Shown one piece after another: positions 1 to 8,742 of a stretch of DNA of 64,000 nucleotides (positions are counted from its first letter, which is position 1; each line of letters starts with the position of its first letter). This DNA comes from Aureimonas sp. ME7. Its GTDB lineage: Bacteria > Pseudomonadota > Alphaproteobacteria > Rhizobiales > Rhizobiaceae. Made by a program: the position numbers and the translations under genes. Location: assembly GCF_903970965.1 (NCBI RefSeq), contig NZ_CAJCKW010000006.1, forward strand, positions 124,001 through 188,000, given 5' to 3'. The notes beneath the pieces were generated by a model. That model had not been told where the DNA came from. It made no database searches and saw only the letters and a program-made list of their open reading frames with translations.

Positions 1-176
1 CGTCGCGATGTCGCATGGGCGGAACGGCTCCAGTCGAGTTCGATGCGGGGTCGCCAGGCGTTCGACGTCGTCCGGCGGAGGGATTCCAGCCTTTTCGCAC
101 TTGCGAAACAAACTCCGCAAGGTAGCATCCGCCGCATTCCGGGAGCCGTTGGCTCCCCTCATTCGAAGGATCTTTC
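1..176. other. Leader region before galE with a GC-rich hairpin
   Basis: No convincing gene is seen here. A perfect 7-bp inverted repeat, GGGAGCC-GTT-GGCTCCC, lies at 141-157, directly before the galE ribosome binding site (GAAGGATC, about 166-173). It has no T-tract, so it may be the end of an upstream transcript or a 5' structure on the galE mRNA. Nothing in the sequence decides between these. Confidence 0.35.
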
Positions 177-1166
177 ATGGCGGTACTCGTCACCGGCGGC
201 GCAGGCTATATCGGTAGCCACATGGTCTGGGATCTGGTCGACGCGAACGAAAAGGTCGTGGTGCTCGACCGCCTGTCCACCGGCTTCGAATGGGCGGTGG
301 CGCCCGAAGCCGAGCTCGTGGTCGGCGACATCGCGGACGGCGAGCTCGTGGGCCGGCTGATCGCCGAGCACGGGATCGACGAGATCATCCATTTCGCCGG
401 CTCCATCGTGGTGCCGGAATCGGTGGCCGATCCGCTCGGCTACTATCTCAACAACACCGTCGCCTCCCGCGCCCTGATCGAGGCGGCGGTGCGGGGCGGG
501 GTGAAGCATTTCATCTTCTCGTCCACCGCCGCCGTCTACGGCTCGCCGAAGACGATGCCGGTTCCCGAAACGCAAGGCCCCGCGCCCGAATCCCCCTACG
601 GCACGTCGAAGTGGATGACGGAGCTGATGCTGCGCGACACCGGCGCCGCCCATCCCCTCACCTTCGCGGTCCTGCGCTACTTCAACGTGGCCGGCGCCGA
701 CCCGAAGGGCCGGGCCGGCCAGTCCACCAAGGGCGCGACGCACCTCATCAAGGTCGCCAGCGAAACCGCGCTCGGCAAGCGCCCCTTCCTGGAAGTCTTC
801 GGCAACGACTACGACACGCCGGACGGCACCTGCGTGCGCGACTACATCCACGTGTCGGACCTCGCCGCCGCTCATGCCAAGGCGCTCGCCTATCTTCGCG
901 CCGGCGGCGCGTCGATCGTCGCCAATTGCGGCTATGGCCACGGCTACTCGGTTCTGGAAGTGCTCGACACGGTGCGCGAGGTGGTCGGGCGCGACTTCGA
1001 CGTGCGCATGAGCGGCCGGCGACCGGGCGATGCCAGCGCCATCGTGGCGGATGCATCGATCGCACGCGAGCGCTTCGGCTGGGAGCCGCGCTACGACGAC
1101 CTGCCGCTGATCGTCGGCCACGCGCTGGCCTGGGAAGAAGCGCTGGACAAGCGAAACGCGCGCTAG
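177..1166 (+). CDS. galE: UDP-glucose 4-epimerase
   Basis: This 329-aa extended short-chain dehydrogenase interconverts UDP-glucose and UDP-galactose in the cytoplasm, usually to supply galactose for exopolysaccharide or LPS. The N-terminal NAD-binding glycine motif TGGAGYIGSH is at residues 6-15. The catalytic Tyr-X-X-X-Lys is Y141-K145 (YGTSK), and the conserved TAAVYG lies at 117-122. Length and motif order match bacterial GalE, including the C-terminal RRPGDA segment typical of the family. The start is supported by GAAGGATC about 7 bases upstream. The gene stands alone: the next 270 bases hold no gene. Related sugar-nucleotide epimerases are possible, but the sequence reads as a standard GalE. 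Confidence 0.93.
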   Translation: MAVLVTGGAGYIGSHMVWDLVDANEKVVVLDRLSTGFEWAVAPEAELVVGDIADGELVGRLIAEHGIDEIIHFAGSIVVPESVADPLGYYLNNTVASRALIEAAVRGGVKHFIFSSTAAVYGSPKTMPVPETQGPAPESPYGTSKWMTELMLRDTGAAHPLTFAVLRYFNVAGADPKGRAGQSTKGATHLIKVASETALGKRPFLEVFGNDYDTPDGTCVRDYIHVSDLAAAHAKALAYLRAGGASIVANCGYGHGYSVLEVLDTVREVVGRDFDVRMSGRRPGDASAIVADASIARERFGWEPRYDDLPLIVGHALAWEEALDKRNAR

Positions 1167-1446
1167 GAGCCCTGTTCGCCCAGCACGGGTTCGCCGCGCG
1201 GGGCCTCGGGGGCCGGGTCATGGAATGCCGGGGACGCAGACCTTTCAAGGAAGTGGAAGGAAGCACGGAGAGCACGGTCCACCAATCGCGCGCAAGGTTT
1301 CGTCCCAGCGCGCGGGACGGAGTGGAAAAGGTCGGACGCGCACTTTCCGTCGTCCGCCCGTCTACCGCCCTGCGCCAGCATTCGGGCGGTCCGGGCGAGC
1401 GTGCTTCCTTACGCGAACTCGACCCTCGATCCCTCATGCCCCGAAG
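1167..1446. other. Non-coding stretch after galE
   Basis: I see no supported gene, RNA or clear terminator here. Open frames crossing this stretch have no recognisable protein content. Confidence 0.4.
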
Positions 1447-1677
1447 CTGACACCGGACGCAGAGCATCGCGATCGCAGCCTCGTCACGATCACGTCGCTG
1501 ATGGCCAACGGGCAGGTCGCCCAACTGGCGGGACAGCTGAACCGCGCCTTGGACAACGGCCTGCGGAAGGAGGAGGCGGGCGAGGTCGTCACGCAGATCG
1601 CCTTTTATGCCGGCTGGCCGAACGCGTTCTCGGCCGGCCCCGTCGTCAGGGAAGTCCTGGAAAGCCGGCCCGAATGA
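1447..1677 (+). pseudogene. 5'-truncated carboxymuconolactone decarboxylase family remnant
   Basis: Only the C-terminal ~75 residues of a carboxymuconolactone decarboxylase (CMD/AhpD-like) protein are recognisable. They run from HRDRSLVTITSLMANGQ through LNRALDNGLRKEE to AFYAGWPNAFSAGPVVREV. The frame is open back to an ATG at 1225, but the residues before 1447 look like random Arg/Pro/Gly-rich translation and do not resemble the family. The conserved N-terminal part is missing. CMD proteins are often paired with a cupin gene, and one follows 62 bases downstream. I read this as a gene that lost its 5' half. A short protein from a new start cannot be excluded. Confidence 0.6.
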
Positions 1678-1739
1678 GGGACGCCGTCAGTTCCGCCCCC
1701 GATGCACCTTCCCGATCTCCATTCTTATAAGGATTCGCC

Positions 1740-2180
1740 ATGGAAAAGACGTTCACCGCCGCCTCCCTCGACGCTCGAGAGATCCAGGTCTTCCCGAGCG
1801 GCTCGGCCCCGTCCATGATCGCCAGCCCCGCAACCTTCTCCGGCCATGTCATCGTCGACGTTCTCGTTCCGTCGTCGGTCGAGACCCCTGCCTCCTCGGC
1901 TCTGGTTTCCTTCGCGCCGGCCGCGCGCACCGCCTGGCACTCCCACCCGGCCGGCCAAATGCTGATCGTCACCGCCGGCAAGGGTTGGGTCCAGCGCGAT
2001 GGGGAGGAGAGACAGGCGATCGGCGCCGGCGACACCGTGTGGATCCCCGCCGGCGTGAAGCACTGGCACGGCGCGACCGACATCAATGCCATGAGCCACA
2101 TCGCGGTCACCTACATCCGGGACGCGAAGAACGCCGATTGGATGGAACTCGTGACCGACGAGGAATACGCCGACCGCTGA
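1740..2180 (+). CDS. Small cupin-domain protein
   Basis: This 146-aa single-domain cupin has motif 1 around residues 60-85 (W-H-S-H-P-A-G-Q, giving the metal-binding H-X-H, and a following conserved Gly). Motif 2 is around 100-116 (AGDTVWIPAGVKHWHG). Such proteins are usually cytoplasmic metal-binding oxygenases, isomerases or sensors. The partner CMD gene just upstream is truncated, so this gene may be the surviving half of a CMD-cupin pair that acts on hydroxylated or quinone-like carbon sources. The start has the weak upstream purine stretch TAAGGATTC. The substrate cannot be predicted from sequence. Confidence 0.8.
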   Translation: MEKTFTAASLDAREIQVFPSGSAPSMIASPATFSGHVIVDVLVPSSVETPASSALVSFAPAARTAWHSHPAGQMLIVTAGKGWVQRDGEERQAIGAGDTVWIPAGVKHWHGATDINAMSHIAVTYIRDAKNADWMELVTDEEYADR

Positions 2181-2436
2181 GTCTTCTTCCAAGAAGGCTG
2201 AGGCCGGTCGATGCGTCGCCGGGCGGGTGGGGGACGGCGATATCCGGCTAGATGCGGGCTGAAAGGCCGATGGCTTGACGTGCCGGGGCTCGGCGATGCC
2301 GGGCGAATGGCTCTTGCCCGGACGAGGCGATCATGGATCGGCGGGAGCGGTCGCCGTCGCGCCGCCCCGCTTGCGTATCCGAACTTGCGGGGCGTCCGGC
2401 ATCGTTCGGGCCCGCACACCCCGCAAGATCGTTGGA

Positions 2437-2820
2437 TCAGTGGCTGTCGGAACCCGGGACGAGGCGACCGGCCGAACCCGGAGCGGCGGAATAGGTGCCG
2501 GCCAACGCTCCGGTGACGACGCTCATGATCGCATCGTGATCGGCCGCGTCGTTGACGGAGCGCGACCCGGGAACGAGACCGCCGCCGGAGCGGGCGGCCG
2601 AGGCGGGGGCGGTGGCGAGCGGGAAGCCGTAGGTGGCGCGGGCCGGGCTCGCGCCGATGCGGTCGGTCGAAGACGCGCCCTCGATCACCGACTGCACGGC
2701 GGCTTCGTCGCGAGCCCGCTCGTAGGTGTCGGAGCCGGGCACGATGGCGTGGGCTACGGACATCGTGCCGAAGGACGCGGCGGCAAGAAGGGCGGAGGCC
2801 AGGGTGCGGGTCTTGGTCAT
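2437..2820 (-). CDS. Small exported protein with repeated VPGS segments
   Basis: This 127-aa protein of unknown function starts at the ATG at 2820, with GAGGAACGATCC just upstream. The first ~24 residues form a Sec-type signal peptide (KTR, a hydrophobic Ala/Leu core, then SVAHA). The mature part is built from two related segments, IVPGSDTYERARDEAAVQSV and LVPGSRSVNDAADHDAIMSV. Each is followed by a Gly/Ala/Ser stretch, and the protein ends with a third LVPGSD. No cysteine or catalytic motif is apparent. Because the duplicated block is preserved, I take the frame as real. The gene stands alone, divergent from the response regulator at 3124. Confidence 0.6.
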   Translation of the reverse strand: MTKTRTLASALLAAASFGTMSVAHAIVPGSDTYERARDEAAVQSVIEGASSTDRIGASPARATYGFPLATAPASAARSGGGLVPGSRSVNDAADHDAIMSVVTGALAGTYSAAPGSAGRLVPGSDSH

Positions 2821-3123
2821 GGATCGTTCCTCGGATGGGCCTCGACGGGCCGTTGAAGCGGGGAAGCCGGGCGGGACGCCTCGACATCCCGGAGCGGGCC
2901 GTTTCGGCCCGCCGCTCTTCCCCGTGTTTGACGAGGAAGAGACTAGACGCGGCTTGTCGCAGCCCTGTGCCGCGGGCGTGCGAAATTGTCCCAAAAGTGT
3001 ATCGAGCCGCACAGTCGATCCGAAGCAACGGCCGATCCTGCGACACGTTGATACAGTTTTTCGCGCGCCTTTCCCGCATAGTGGCCTTATGATGGCGGCC
3101 GACCCGAAGTTCGGAACCATCCG
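2821..3123. promoter_or_regulatory. Divergent intergenic region with an inverted motif pair before the two-component genes
   Basis: This 303-bp stretch separates the small exported protein (leftward) from the response regulator (rightward). It holds AAAAGTGTATC at 2993-3003 and, inverted, GATACAGTTTTT at 3050-3061 (reverse complement AAAAACTGTATC). These are two facing copies of a roughly 11-base motif, 46 bases apart. OmpR-type regulators often bind repeats upstream of their own gene, so autoregulation is plausible, but this is inference. No convincing -35/-10 pair was found. Confidence 0.3.
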
Positions 3124-3839
<716 letters not shown>

Positions 3840-3843
<4 letters not shown>

Positions 3844-5336
3844 CACTCGCCTGGAGCCCGGTGACGGGGCTGCGGCGCGCCTTGGCGCCGCGCGAGGCCG
3901 AAAGCCGCTGGAACCCGGTCCACTGGTGGCGCAAGAGCCTGGCGATCCAGCTTCTCGCCTCCATGCTGCTGGCCCTGTTCGGCAGCCTCACCTTCGGTCT
4001 CTACATCTGCTGGGACGAGTACAAGGGCGCCATCCAGACCGCGGCGCGCACCGAGCTGCACAGCCGTTCGGCGGCCGTCGCGCGGCTGATGGAGGTCACC
4101 ACGCCGGCGCTGAGGGACGAGCTCGCGCGCGTCAACAGCACGCAATACACCCGGTTCTGGATCACACCGGGCGTCACGCCCGATCTGGGCACCTGGGTCG
4201 ACGACGCCTTCGCCCGCTTCCATGTGCCGTTGCGCGATCTCCTGGACGACGGCGCCGAGGACGCATCCGCCGCCCCCGAGGTTCATCCGGTTCTGGGCCC
4301 GGGCGCCACGAGCGCCCTGTTCCGCGAGGATGCGCGCTGGAACACGCCCACGGCGGAGGCGAGCGGCGACGTGCCGACGCAAGGCCGATACCTCGACTAC
4401 GCCGAAAAGGACGGTGCCGGCGTCATCATCCCCTTGGGCAACGGACAGGCCCTCAACGTCGCCTTCTACAAGCGCATCGCACCGACGATCTGGGCGACCC
4501 CCCTTCCCCTCACGCTCGGCCTCACCGCCGCGCTCGTGGCGCTGGTCGGCGCGTTCACGGCGCGGCGCATCGCGCGCCCGCTCCGGCAGCTGACGACGGC
4601 CGCCGAATCGCTGGGGCGCGGCGAGGCCGGCCCCCCGCTTTGCGAATGCGGTCCCGACGACATCCGTCGCACGGCGGAGGCCTTCAACCGGATGCAGGAG
4701 CGTCTCCACCGCTTCGTGGAGGATCGGACGCGGATGTTGGCCGCGATCAGCCACGACCTGCGCACGCCGCTGACGACGCTGCGCCTGCGCGCCGAACTCG
4801 TCGAGGACGCCAACCTTCAGGGGCGGATGCTTTCGACGATCGACGAGATGCAGGCGATGGCGGACGCGACGCTGGCGCTGATCCGGCAGGAAACGACCGC
4901 CGAGGCGACGCGCACGATCGACCTTTGCGCGCTGGTCGAGAGCACCTGCGCGGATCTGGCCGAGCTCGGACACGACGTCACCTTCGAGGCCTGCGAGCGC
5001 CTGCCCTACCGGTGCCGTCCGGACGGCCTGCGCCGCGCCGTGCGCAACCTCGTCGAGAACGCCGCGCGCTACGCCGGAGGGGCGCATGTGCGCCTCGTGA
5101 CGACGCGCACCAGCGTCGAGATCGTGGTGGACGACGACGGACCCGGCATCCCGCCCGACAAGCTGGACGAGGTGTTCGCGCCCTTCTATCGCCTGGAAGG
5201 ATCGCGCTCGCGCGAGACGGGGGGCGCGGGCCTCGGCTTGTCGATCGCCCGTGCGATCGCCCGCCAGCACGGCGGCGACATCACCCTGCGCCGCCGCGCG
5301 CCCGGCCTCAGCGCGGCGGTGACGCTTCCCCTCTGA
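3840..5336 (+). CDS. Sensor histidine kinase of the OmpR-partner (EnvZ-like) type
   Basis: This 498-aa inner-membrane kinase has one transmembrane helix near residues 33-60 and a periplasmic sensor of about 150 residues. A second helix follows near 218-240, then a HAMP linker (RRIARPLRQLTTAAESLGRGE). The HisKA helix carries the phospho-acceptor H305 in AAISHDLRTPLTTLRLR. The HATPase domain shows an N box (NLVENAARYA), a G1 box (DDDGPGIP), an F box (FAPFYRLEGSRS) and a G2 box (GGAGLGLSIARA). The start ATG at 3840 overlaps the regulator stop, which fixes it over longer frames. The periplasmic domain matches no ligand class I know, so the signal is unknown. Confidence 0.92.
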
Positions 5337-5437
5337 CCATCGCAGCCCCTCGCAGCGCCTTCCCGGCGCCCCCTTGCGCGCGCCCCGATCCGGAGGCCGC
5401 CCCGCGAGTTCGCGCGCCAGCCCGTTGAAAGCCTGGA

Positions 5438-6553
5438 ATGATCCATCTGAACTTCTCGATCCCGTGCCTCTACGTCTTGGTGCGGTTCGTTCTGCCTCTC
5501 CCCTGGACGTATCGATCGAAGATCGCGCTCGCCGCGCTGCTGATCGTCGGATCGCAGTTCCATCTCTGGAACCGCCTTTCGTCCGGCTCCGTTTTCGCGC
5601 CCGAGTTCCCGCAGGGCGTGGTGCTCGCCTTCAACTGGGCCTTCGGCGCGATCCTGTTCCTGGCGATCTTCCAGATCGCGCTGGATCTCGCGGGCTTGGC
5701 GACGCTTCCCTTCCGCCGTCCCGCGCCGATCGTGTCGAACCGGATGCGCTACGCCGCCGCGATCGCGGCCACGACCCTTGCCGGCGTCGCCGTCCATCAG
5801 GCGACGCGGCTTCCCCTCCCGAAGGATATCGAGATCGCGATCCGGGACCTGCCCCCCGAATTCGACGGCTACCGCCTCCTGCAGCTCACCGACCTTCATA
5901 TCAGCCGTCTCTTCCAGGAGGACTGGACGCGGGCCGTGGTGGAGCGGGCCAACGCGCTGGAAGCGGATGCGATGTTGATCACGGGCGACCTGATCGACGG
6001 CTCGATCGAGACCCGCGAGGCGGACGTCGCACCGCTCGCCGATCTCAGCGCCCCGGACGGGGTGTGGATGATCCCCGGCAACCACGAATACTACTTCGGC
6101 TACGACGCGTGGATGCGCCGCTTCGCCGATCTCGGCCTCCAAGGCCTCACCAACGCCCACACCGTGTTGCACCGCGAGGGCGCCGAAATCGTCGTCGCCG
6201 GGCTGGCCGACCTTGCCGCGCCGGCGAACGGGCACGAGGGTCCGGACCTCGGCGCCGCGCTGGCCGGCGCCCCGGCGGGCGCGCCCGTGATCCTTCTCGA
6301 ACACCAGCCGCGCATGGCCCCCGAGCGGGCCGGTCACGCAGCCCTGCAATTGTCCGGCCATACGCATGGCGGCATGATCCGCGGGCTGGATCGCCTCTTC
6401 GCCCTGGCCAACAACGGCTTCGTGGCGGGCACCTACAAGGTCGGCGGCATGACGCTCTATGTGAGCAACGGGACCGGGCTCTGGCCGGGCTTCGCCCTGC
6501 GCCTCGGCAAGCCGCCAGAACTCACGCGCATCACCCTGCGTTCGTCCCCGTAG
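5438..6553 (+). CDS. Membrane-anchored metallophosphoesterase
   Basis: This 371-aa protein has several N-terminal hydrophobic segments (about residues 5-22, 28-40, 65-90 and 107-122), then a calcineurin-like phosphoesterase domain. Metal-binding motifs appear in order: LTDLH (D-X-H), ITGDLIDG (GD), PGNHEYY (GNHE), LLEHQP and SGHTHGG (GHTH). The set is complete, so the enzyme should be active on a phosphoester. Close families include YkuE/YaeI-type UDP-diacylglucosamine-pyrophosphohydrolase-like enzymes and unassigned phosphodiesterases, so the substrate is not predicted. It lies about 100 bases after the kinase gene on the same strand and may be expressed with it. Confidence 0.85.
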   Translation: MIHLNFSIPCLYVLVRFVLPLPWTYRSKIALAALLIVGSQFHLWNRLSSGSVFAPEFPQGVVLAFNWAFGAILFLAIFQIALDLAGLATLPFRRPAPIVSNRMRYAAAIAATTLAGVAVHQATRLPLPKDIEIAIRDLPPEFDGYRLLQLTDLHISRLFQEDWTRAVVERANALEADAMLITGDLIDGSIETREADVAPLADLSAPDGVWMIPGNHEYYFGYDAWMRRFADLGLQGLTNAHTVLHREGAEIVVAGLADLAAPANGHEGPDLGAALAGAPAGAPVILLEHQPRMAPERAGHAALQLSGHTHGGMIRGLDRLFALANNGFVAGTYKVGGMTLYVSNGTGLWPGFALRLGKPPELTRITLRSSP

Positions 6554-6874
6554 GCGCGCGAGCGCCCCTGCCCGCGCCGCCCCTGCCCGCCATGCTCCAG
6601 CGCTCGGGCCGGCCTTGAGGACGCCGAAGCCGCCGGAACAGATCCCCGGCCTTACGCCTCCTTCGACACCGCCCGGGCCGCGACGGGTCGAAGCTCAGGC
6701 CATCCACCCAACCCGGAGTTACACACCTCGCACACCCTCGGGAGCTTCGCTAATGTTAAGATACCGGAAAGCATAGACTCCATACAAATTTAAGATGCTG
6801 AAACGAATGGTTTTTCGTCCCCGTATCTATGCCGCAGGCCATCAAGATCTGTAGCGCGAGCAGGGAGACGTTCT
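6554..6874. promoter_or_regulatory. Intergenic region before the repeat-protein gene
   Basis: This 321-bp region holds no gene. Its 3' part (about 6750-6800) is notably AT-rich for this window (TAATGTTAAGAT, ATACAAATTTAAGAT) and probably holds the promoter of the exported repeat protein. No unambiguous -35/-10 pair or operator was identified. Confidence 0.35.
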
Positions 6875-7813
6875 ATGCATCGATACCAACTGCATACTAT
6901 TGCAACTCTCTTGGGTTGTGCCGCCCTCGTCGGCGCCTTGCCCGAGGCGCATGCCCAATTTTCCGGAGGCCTTGGCGCGTCCGTCGGCGGAGGCCGAGGG
7001 CTGAGCGCGGGCGTTGGCGCCTCGCTCGGCGGCGGGCGCGGAATCGGCGCCGGGATCGGAGCCTCGCTCGGAGGGGATCGCGGCGCGGGTCTGGGAGCCG
7101 GCGCCTCGCTCGGCGGCTCCAACGGGGTCGGCGCCGGGGCCGGTGCGTCGCTGGGCGGCAGCCGTGGGACCAATGTCGGGGCGGGCGCCTCGGTCGGCGG
7201 GCGCAACGGCGTCGATGCCGGCGCGGGAGCCTCGCTCGGCGGCTCGAACGGAGTGAATGCCGGCGCGGGGGCCTCGGTCGGGGGCTCCAACGGCATCGGA
7301 GCCGGGGTCGGAGCCTCCGTCGGCGGGGGCAACGGCGTGAACGCGGGCGCAGGCGCGTCCGTGGGTGGCGGGCGCGGCGTCAATGCCGGGGCGGGCGCCT
7401 CGGTCGGCGGCGGCCGAGGGGTGAACGCCGGTGTCGGCGCGTCGCTGGGTGGCGGTCGAGGGACGGGTGTCGGCGTCGGCGTTTCGGTCGGCGGCAATGG
7501 AACGCGCCCCGGCGCGGGAACGGGAACCAATCCAGGCGGCGTCGCGTCCTCGCCGCCGATCCGGTCCAACCCGCCGACCGCGGGCAATCGTCCCGATCCC
7601 AACGCCGTACCGCCGACCGCCCTCCGCCCACCGGGCAGCCGCATACCGACGACGCCGAACATGAACCGGCGGCTGACGACGGCGGTCCTCCAGTTCAACG
7701 AAATGAGCCCCAACGACCGGCGTCGTCTGCAGAAGCGCTGCGGGCCGATCCTCAACGATCCCAACGGCAACGAATGGGATCTGGTGCAGCTCTGCAAGCT
7801 GCTCCGCTCCTGA
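6875..7813 (+). CDS. Exported Gly/Ala/Ser tandem-repeat protein
   Basis: This 312-aa protein has a cleavable signal peptide (residues 1-27, ending ALPEAHA). Thirteen copies of a 14-residue repeat follow (about residues 32-213), with the pattern G-x-G-A-S-(L/V)-G-G-(G/S)-(N/R)-G-x-x-A. A Pro/Thr-rich linker comes next, then a ~60-residue non-repetitive C-terminal domain with two Cys (KRCGPILND and LVQLCKLL). Regular 14-residue Gly/Ala/Ser repeats suggest an extended beta-solenoid or adhesin-like surface structure; that is inference. The start has AGGGAGACG 7 bases upstream. Similar low-complexity exported proteins occur in Hyphomicrobiales without an assigned function. The Cys-bearing tail may be the functional or anchoring part. 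Confidence 0.75.
   Translation: MHRYQLHTIATLLGCAALVGALPEAHAQFSGGLGASVGGGRGLSAGVGASLGGGRGIGAGIGASLGGDRGAGLGAGASLGGSNGVGAGAGASLGGSRGTNVGAGASVGGRNGVDAGAGASLGGSNGVNAGAGASVGGSNGIGAGVGASVGGGNGVNAGAGASVGGGRGVNAGAGASVGGGRGVNAGVGASLGGGRGTGVGVGVSVGGNGTRPGAGTGTNPGGVASSPPIRSNPPTAGNRPDPNAVPPTALRPPGSRIPTTPNMNRRLTTAVLQFNEMSPNDRRRLQKRCGPILNDPNGNEWDLVQLCKLLRS
6968..7513 (+). repeat. Thirteen tandem 42-bp coding repeats
   Basis: The DNA repeats with a 42-bp period and encodes the 14-residue units of the exported protein. Units vary at third positions and at a few fixed residue positions (N/R, L/V, x-x). Two neighbouring units, at about 7346-7429, are nearly identical at the protein level, which suggests a fairly recent duplication. 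Such an array is expected to vary in copy number between strains. Confidence 0.85.
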
Positions 7814-8186
7814 AACCCGGTGCGGGCGCCGACCCCATCCACGGGGCGCCCGCATCCTCTCCTTTCCATGTCCGGCGGAAGCGCTCCGCGCGGCCGGCGT
7901 CCGAAGACTGGCCGGGTCGCACGCCGTCGATCCTGTCGCAATTCCGGCACAGTCCCCCTTCGAACGCGCTCCGAAGTCGCGGCCTCCGGGGTGGAAACGA
8001 CGACAGGGCTTGCCGAAGGTCAAGGGGAAAATCTTAGCGAACACCGATGCTTCCGCAGATTTCTGGAAACCTTCCAGATATCGCCTTGGAATCGGTCCAA
8101 ATCATTGCATTTGCTCGACCTTCCGCTTTGCGGCATGGCTTCGGCCGATCCGTAGCCGCCTTCCCGACAGGCGCGGAAGGAACGTC
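7814..8186. promoter_or_regulatory. Upstream region of the ECF sigma operon with a 7-3-7 inverted repeat
   Basis: This 373-bp region has no supported gene. At 8062-8078 lies a perfect inverted repeat, TCTGGAA-ACC-TTCCAGA, about 110 bases before the sigma-factor start. Its 7-3-7 layout resembles the iron-control element (ICE, TTTAGAA-N3-TTCTAAA) bound by Irr in Hyphomicrobiales, with two changes per half. Control of this siderophore operon by an iron regulator is therefore plausible but unproven. Confidence 0.4.
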
Positions 8187-8687
8187 ATGACCGACAGCGC
8201 CATCGATTGGGGACAGTTGTATCGCAGCGAAGAGGGACGGCTGCGCGGCCTCGTGCAGCGGCTCGTCGGCAATCGGGCGACGGCGGAGGACCTCGTTCAC
8301 CAGGCTTTCCTTCACCTTCTGCGCCAGGCCGATCCCGCCTGTCGCTCGGCACCCGCCTACCTGACGACCACCGTGCGAAATCTCGCCCTCAACCACCTGC
8401 GCGATGCCCGGCGCCGGGGCGAGACGTCGCTGACCGATCTGGACCTCGACGCACTTACGGACGGCAAGCCCTCGCCCGAAGCGTCGGCCATCTATCGCTG
8501 CGAGCTGCGACGCCTTCTGGGCGCCGTCGCCGAACTGCCGGAGCGCCGCCGCCAGGCCTTTCTCCTCAGCCGGATGGAGGAGCTGACCTATGACGAGATC
8601 GCCCTTCGCATGAACGTCTCGCGCAACACGGTGATTTCCCATGTCGTGGCCGCGCTCGCCGATCTGTCCCGGCGCCTGGAGCGATAG
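8187..8687 (+). CDS. FecI-type ECF RNA polymerase sigma factor
   Basis: This 166-aa extracytoplasmic-function sigma factor has region 2 at about residues 10-80 (LRGLVQRLVGNRATAEDLVHQAFLHLL) and region 4 at about 105-160 (LPERRRQAFLLSRMEELTYDEIALRMNVSRNTVISHV). Region 4 contains the helix-turn-helix. The start at 8187 is chosen over a longer frame from 8010 because it has GGAAGGA about 7 bases upstream and gives the normal FecI length. It is followed by a fecR-like gene and a TonB-dependent receptor, the classic surface-signalling arrangement in which the loaded receptor releases the sigma factor to transcribe the transport genes. Confidence 0.92.
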   Translation: MTDSAIDWGQLYRSEEGRLRGLVQRLVGNRATAEDLVHQAFLHLLRQADPACRSAPAYLTTTVRNLALNHLRDARRRGETSLTDLDLDALTDGKPSPEASAIYRCELRRLLGAVAELPERRRQAFLLSRMEELTYDEIALRMNVSRNTVISHVVAALADLSRRLER

Positions 8688-8742
8688 GGCGCCGGCGTTC
8701 ATCGTTTGGCGGACCCTTAGTGTCTCGGGATAAGGGGACACC

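Noticed and set aside
6968-7513. Regular repeats as a CRISPR array
   Set aside because: The 42-bp units are contiguous, without unique spacers, and lie in frame within a signal-peptide protein.
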